64,000 nucleotides of DNA. It comes from Saussurea involucrata (taxonomy: Eukaryota > Streptophyta > Magnoliopsida > Asterales > Asteraceae). Made by a program: the position numbers and the translations under genes. The notes under the pieces are model-generated. The model had not been told where the DNA came from, ran no database searches, and saw only the letters and a list, made by a program, of their open reading frames with translations. Numbering within the stretch: the stretch's first letter is position 1; each line of letters begins with the position of its first letter. The DNA lies in NCBI GenBank assembly GCA_033807775.1, contig CM066317.1:39683870-39747869 (forward strand), in the 5' to 3' direction. Below, piece after piece: positions 63,612 to 64,000 of the stretch.

Positions 63612-64000
63612 GTTGGTCCCGAAGGCCTATACAAGTTTGTAGAAGGGGGGGTTGAATACAAACACACAGATTTTACTTTTCTAAATTGTTTATTGATAAA
63701 TCATTAACAATTTACAGCTTGTTGCGGAAACAAGATTAAGGATAAACCTAAATCTAAACAAGTTGGAACACTAAGGTTTCTTGCACTAAGAGAGATAAGG
63801 AAATTACTAATAATAACCTATCTTGAGATAAGAGATTGAACTTGTCCAGAGTTAGCAAGTTTCATCTCTTTATATACTGCATGCATTTAATGCAAGTCAG
63901 TATACAATTTACACGTGTCATCAACTGGTTGGTTGCATGTCATTGACCTTGGTTGACAACCTTAGTAGCCGCATGGATGAACAGTGTAGTATCAGAGTGG
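63612..64000 (-). repeat. Copia-B-family LTR, minus strand, cut by the window end
   Basis: It begins TGTTGGTCCCGAAGG, the reverse complement of the Copia-B LTR end, with a G-run of only 7. The TATA and ACACGTGT region is conserved (63911). It is more divergent than the two Copia-B LTRs and lacks about 17 bases near 63860. Solo LTR or element end cannot be decided. Confidence 0.9.

Noticed and set aside
1..64000. Host genes between elements
   Set aside because: Every segment could be assigned to an LTR element or its spacer; no exon-like sequence outside them was found by eye.

Overview
The window contains no host gene that I can see. All of it reads as plant LTR retrotransposons inserted into one another. 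The primer sites, gag zinc knuckles, PR-IN-RT-RH order (Ty1/copia) and PR-RT-RH-IN order (Ty3/gypsy), the Athila and Tat features and the extra ORFs all point to a large, TE-rich eudicot genome. Asteraceae is my guess, from remembered similarity of the Copia-C polyprotein, and it is low confidence.

Layout. Read from the outside in, the nest is: Tat-type gypsy G (+, from 54384) holds the end of Tat F (+, 51442-54383). F holds Tat E (-, 50247-51441 visible), E holds Tat D (+, 44512-50246 visible), and D holds Copia-A (+, 1-44511, 5' LTR cut by the window edge). Copia-A holds an Athila-type gypsy (-, 11588-42469), which holds Copia-B (+, 14869-33552), which holds Copia-C (-, 22449-28081, TSD TTACA). 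That is eight levels. To the right, G's integrase is broken by a minus-strand, LTR-sharing tandem array of a pol-deleted Tat element (H, 57860-63576). The window ends inside a further Copia-B-family LTR (-, from 63612). By-eye LTR mismatch counts are Copia-A 2/179, Athila about 13/1566, Copia-B 4/968 plus a C-tract length change, and Copia-C 4/437. These are low and roughly fit the nesting order, given small counts.

Coding state. Copia-B gag is intact. Copia-C has one long polyprotein with one late frameshift. Copia-A, Copia-B pol, Athila and the Tat copies carry stops, frameshifts and deletions. Copia-A and Copia-B both carry a long extra ORF between pol and the 3' LTR, and the two are related. 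Athila has its usual ORF3, and Tat D and H carry an antisense, intron-containing gene between pol and the 3' LTR.

Most interesting signals. (1) Copia-A, Copia-B and Athila are each littered, in LTRs, UTRs and coding DNA alike, with their own short, mostly palindromic motif (TTCTGA/TCAGAA, CGCTGA/TCAGCG, CCCACTGTGGG). Copia-C, which has no extra ORF, shows none. This suggests element-encoded DNA-binding proteins with family-specific sites. (2) The extra ORFs of Copia-B and Tat look like self-contained Pol II genes, each with a TGACGTCA site, a TATA box and a leader intron. (3) Copia-C has no tRNA-type primer site; instead the sequence beside its 5' LTR is complementary to a 14-nt stretch inside that LTR. 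(4) At the gag-pol border of Copia-A and Copia-B, removing a 30- or 37-nt GT...AG segment joins the two frames.
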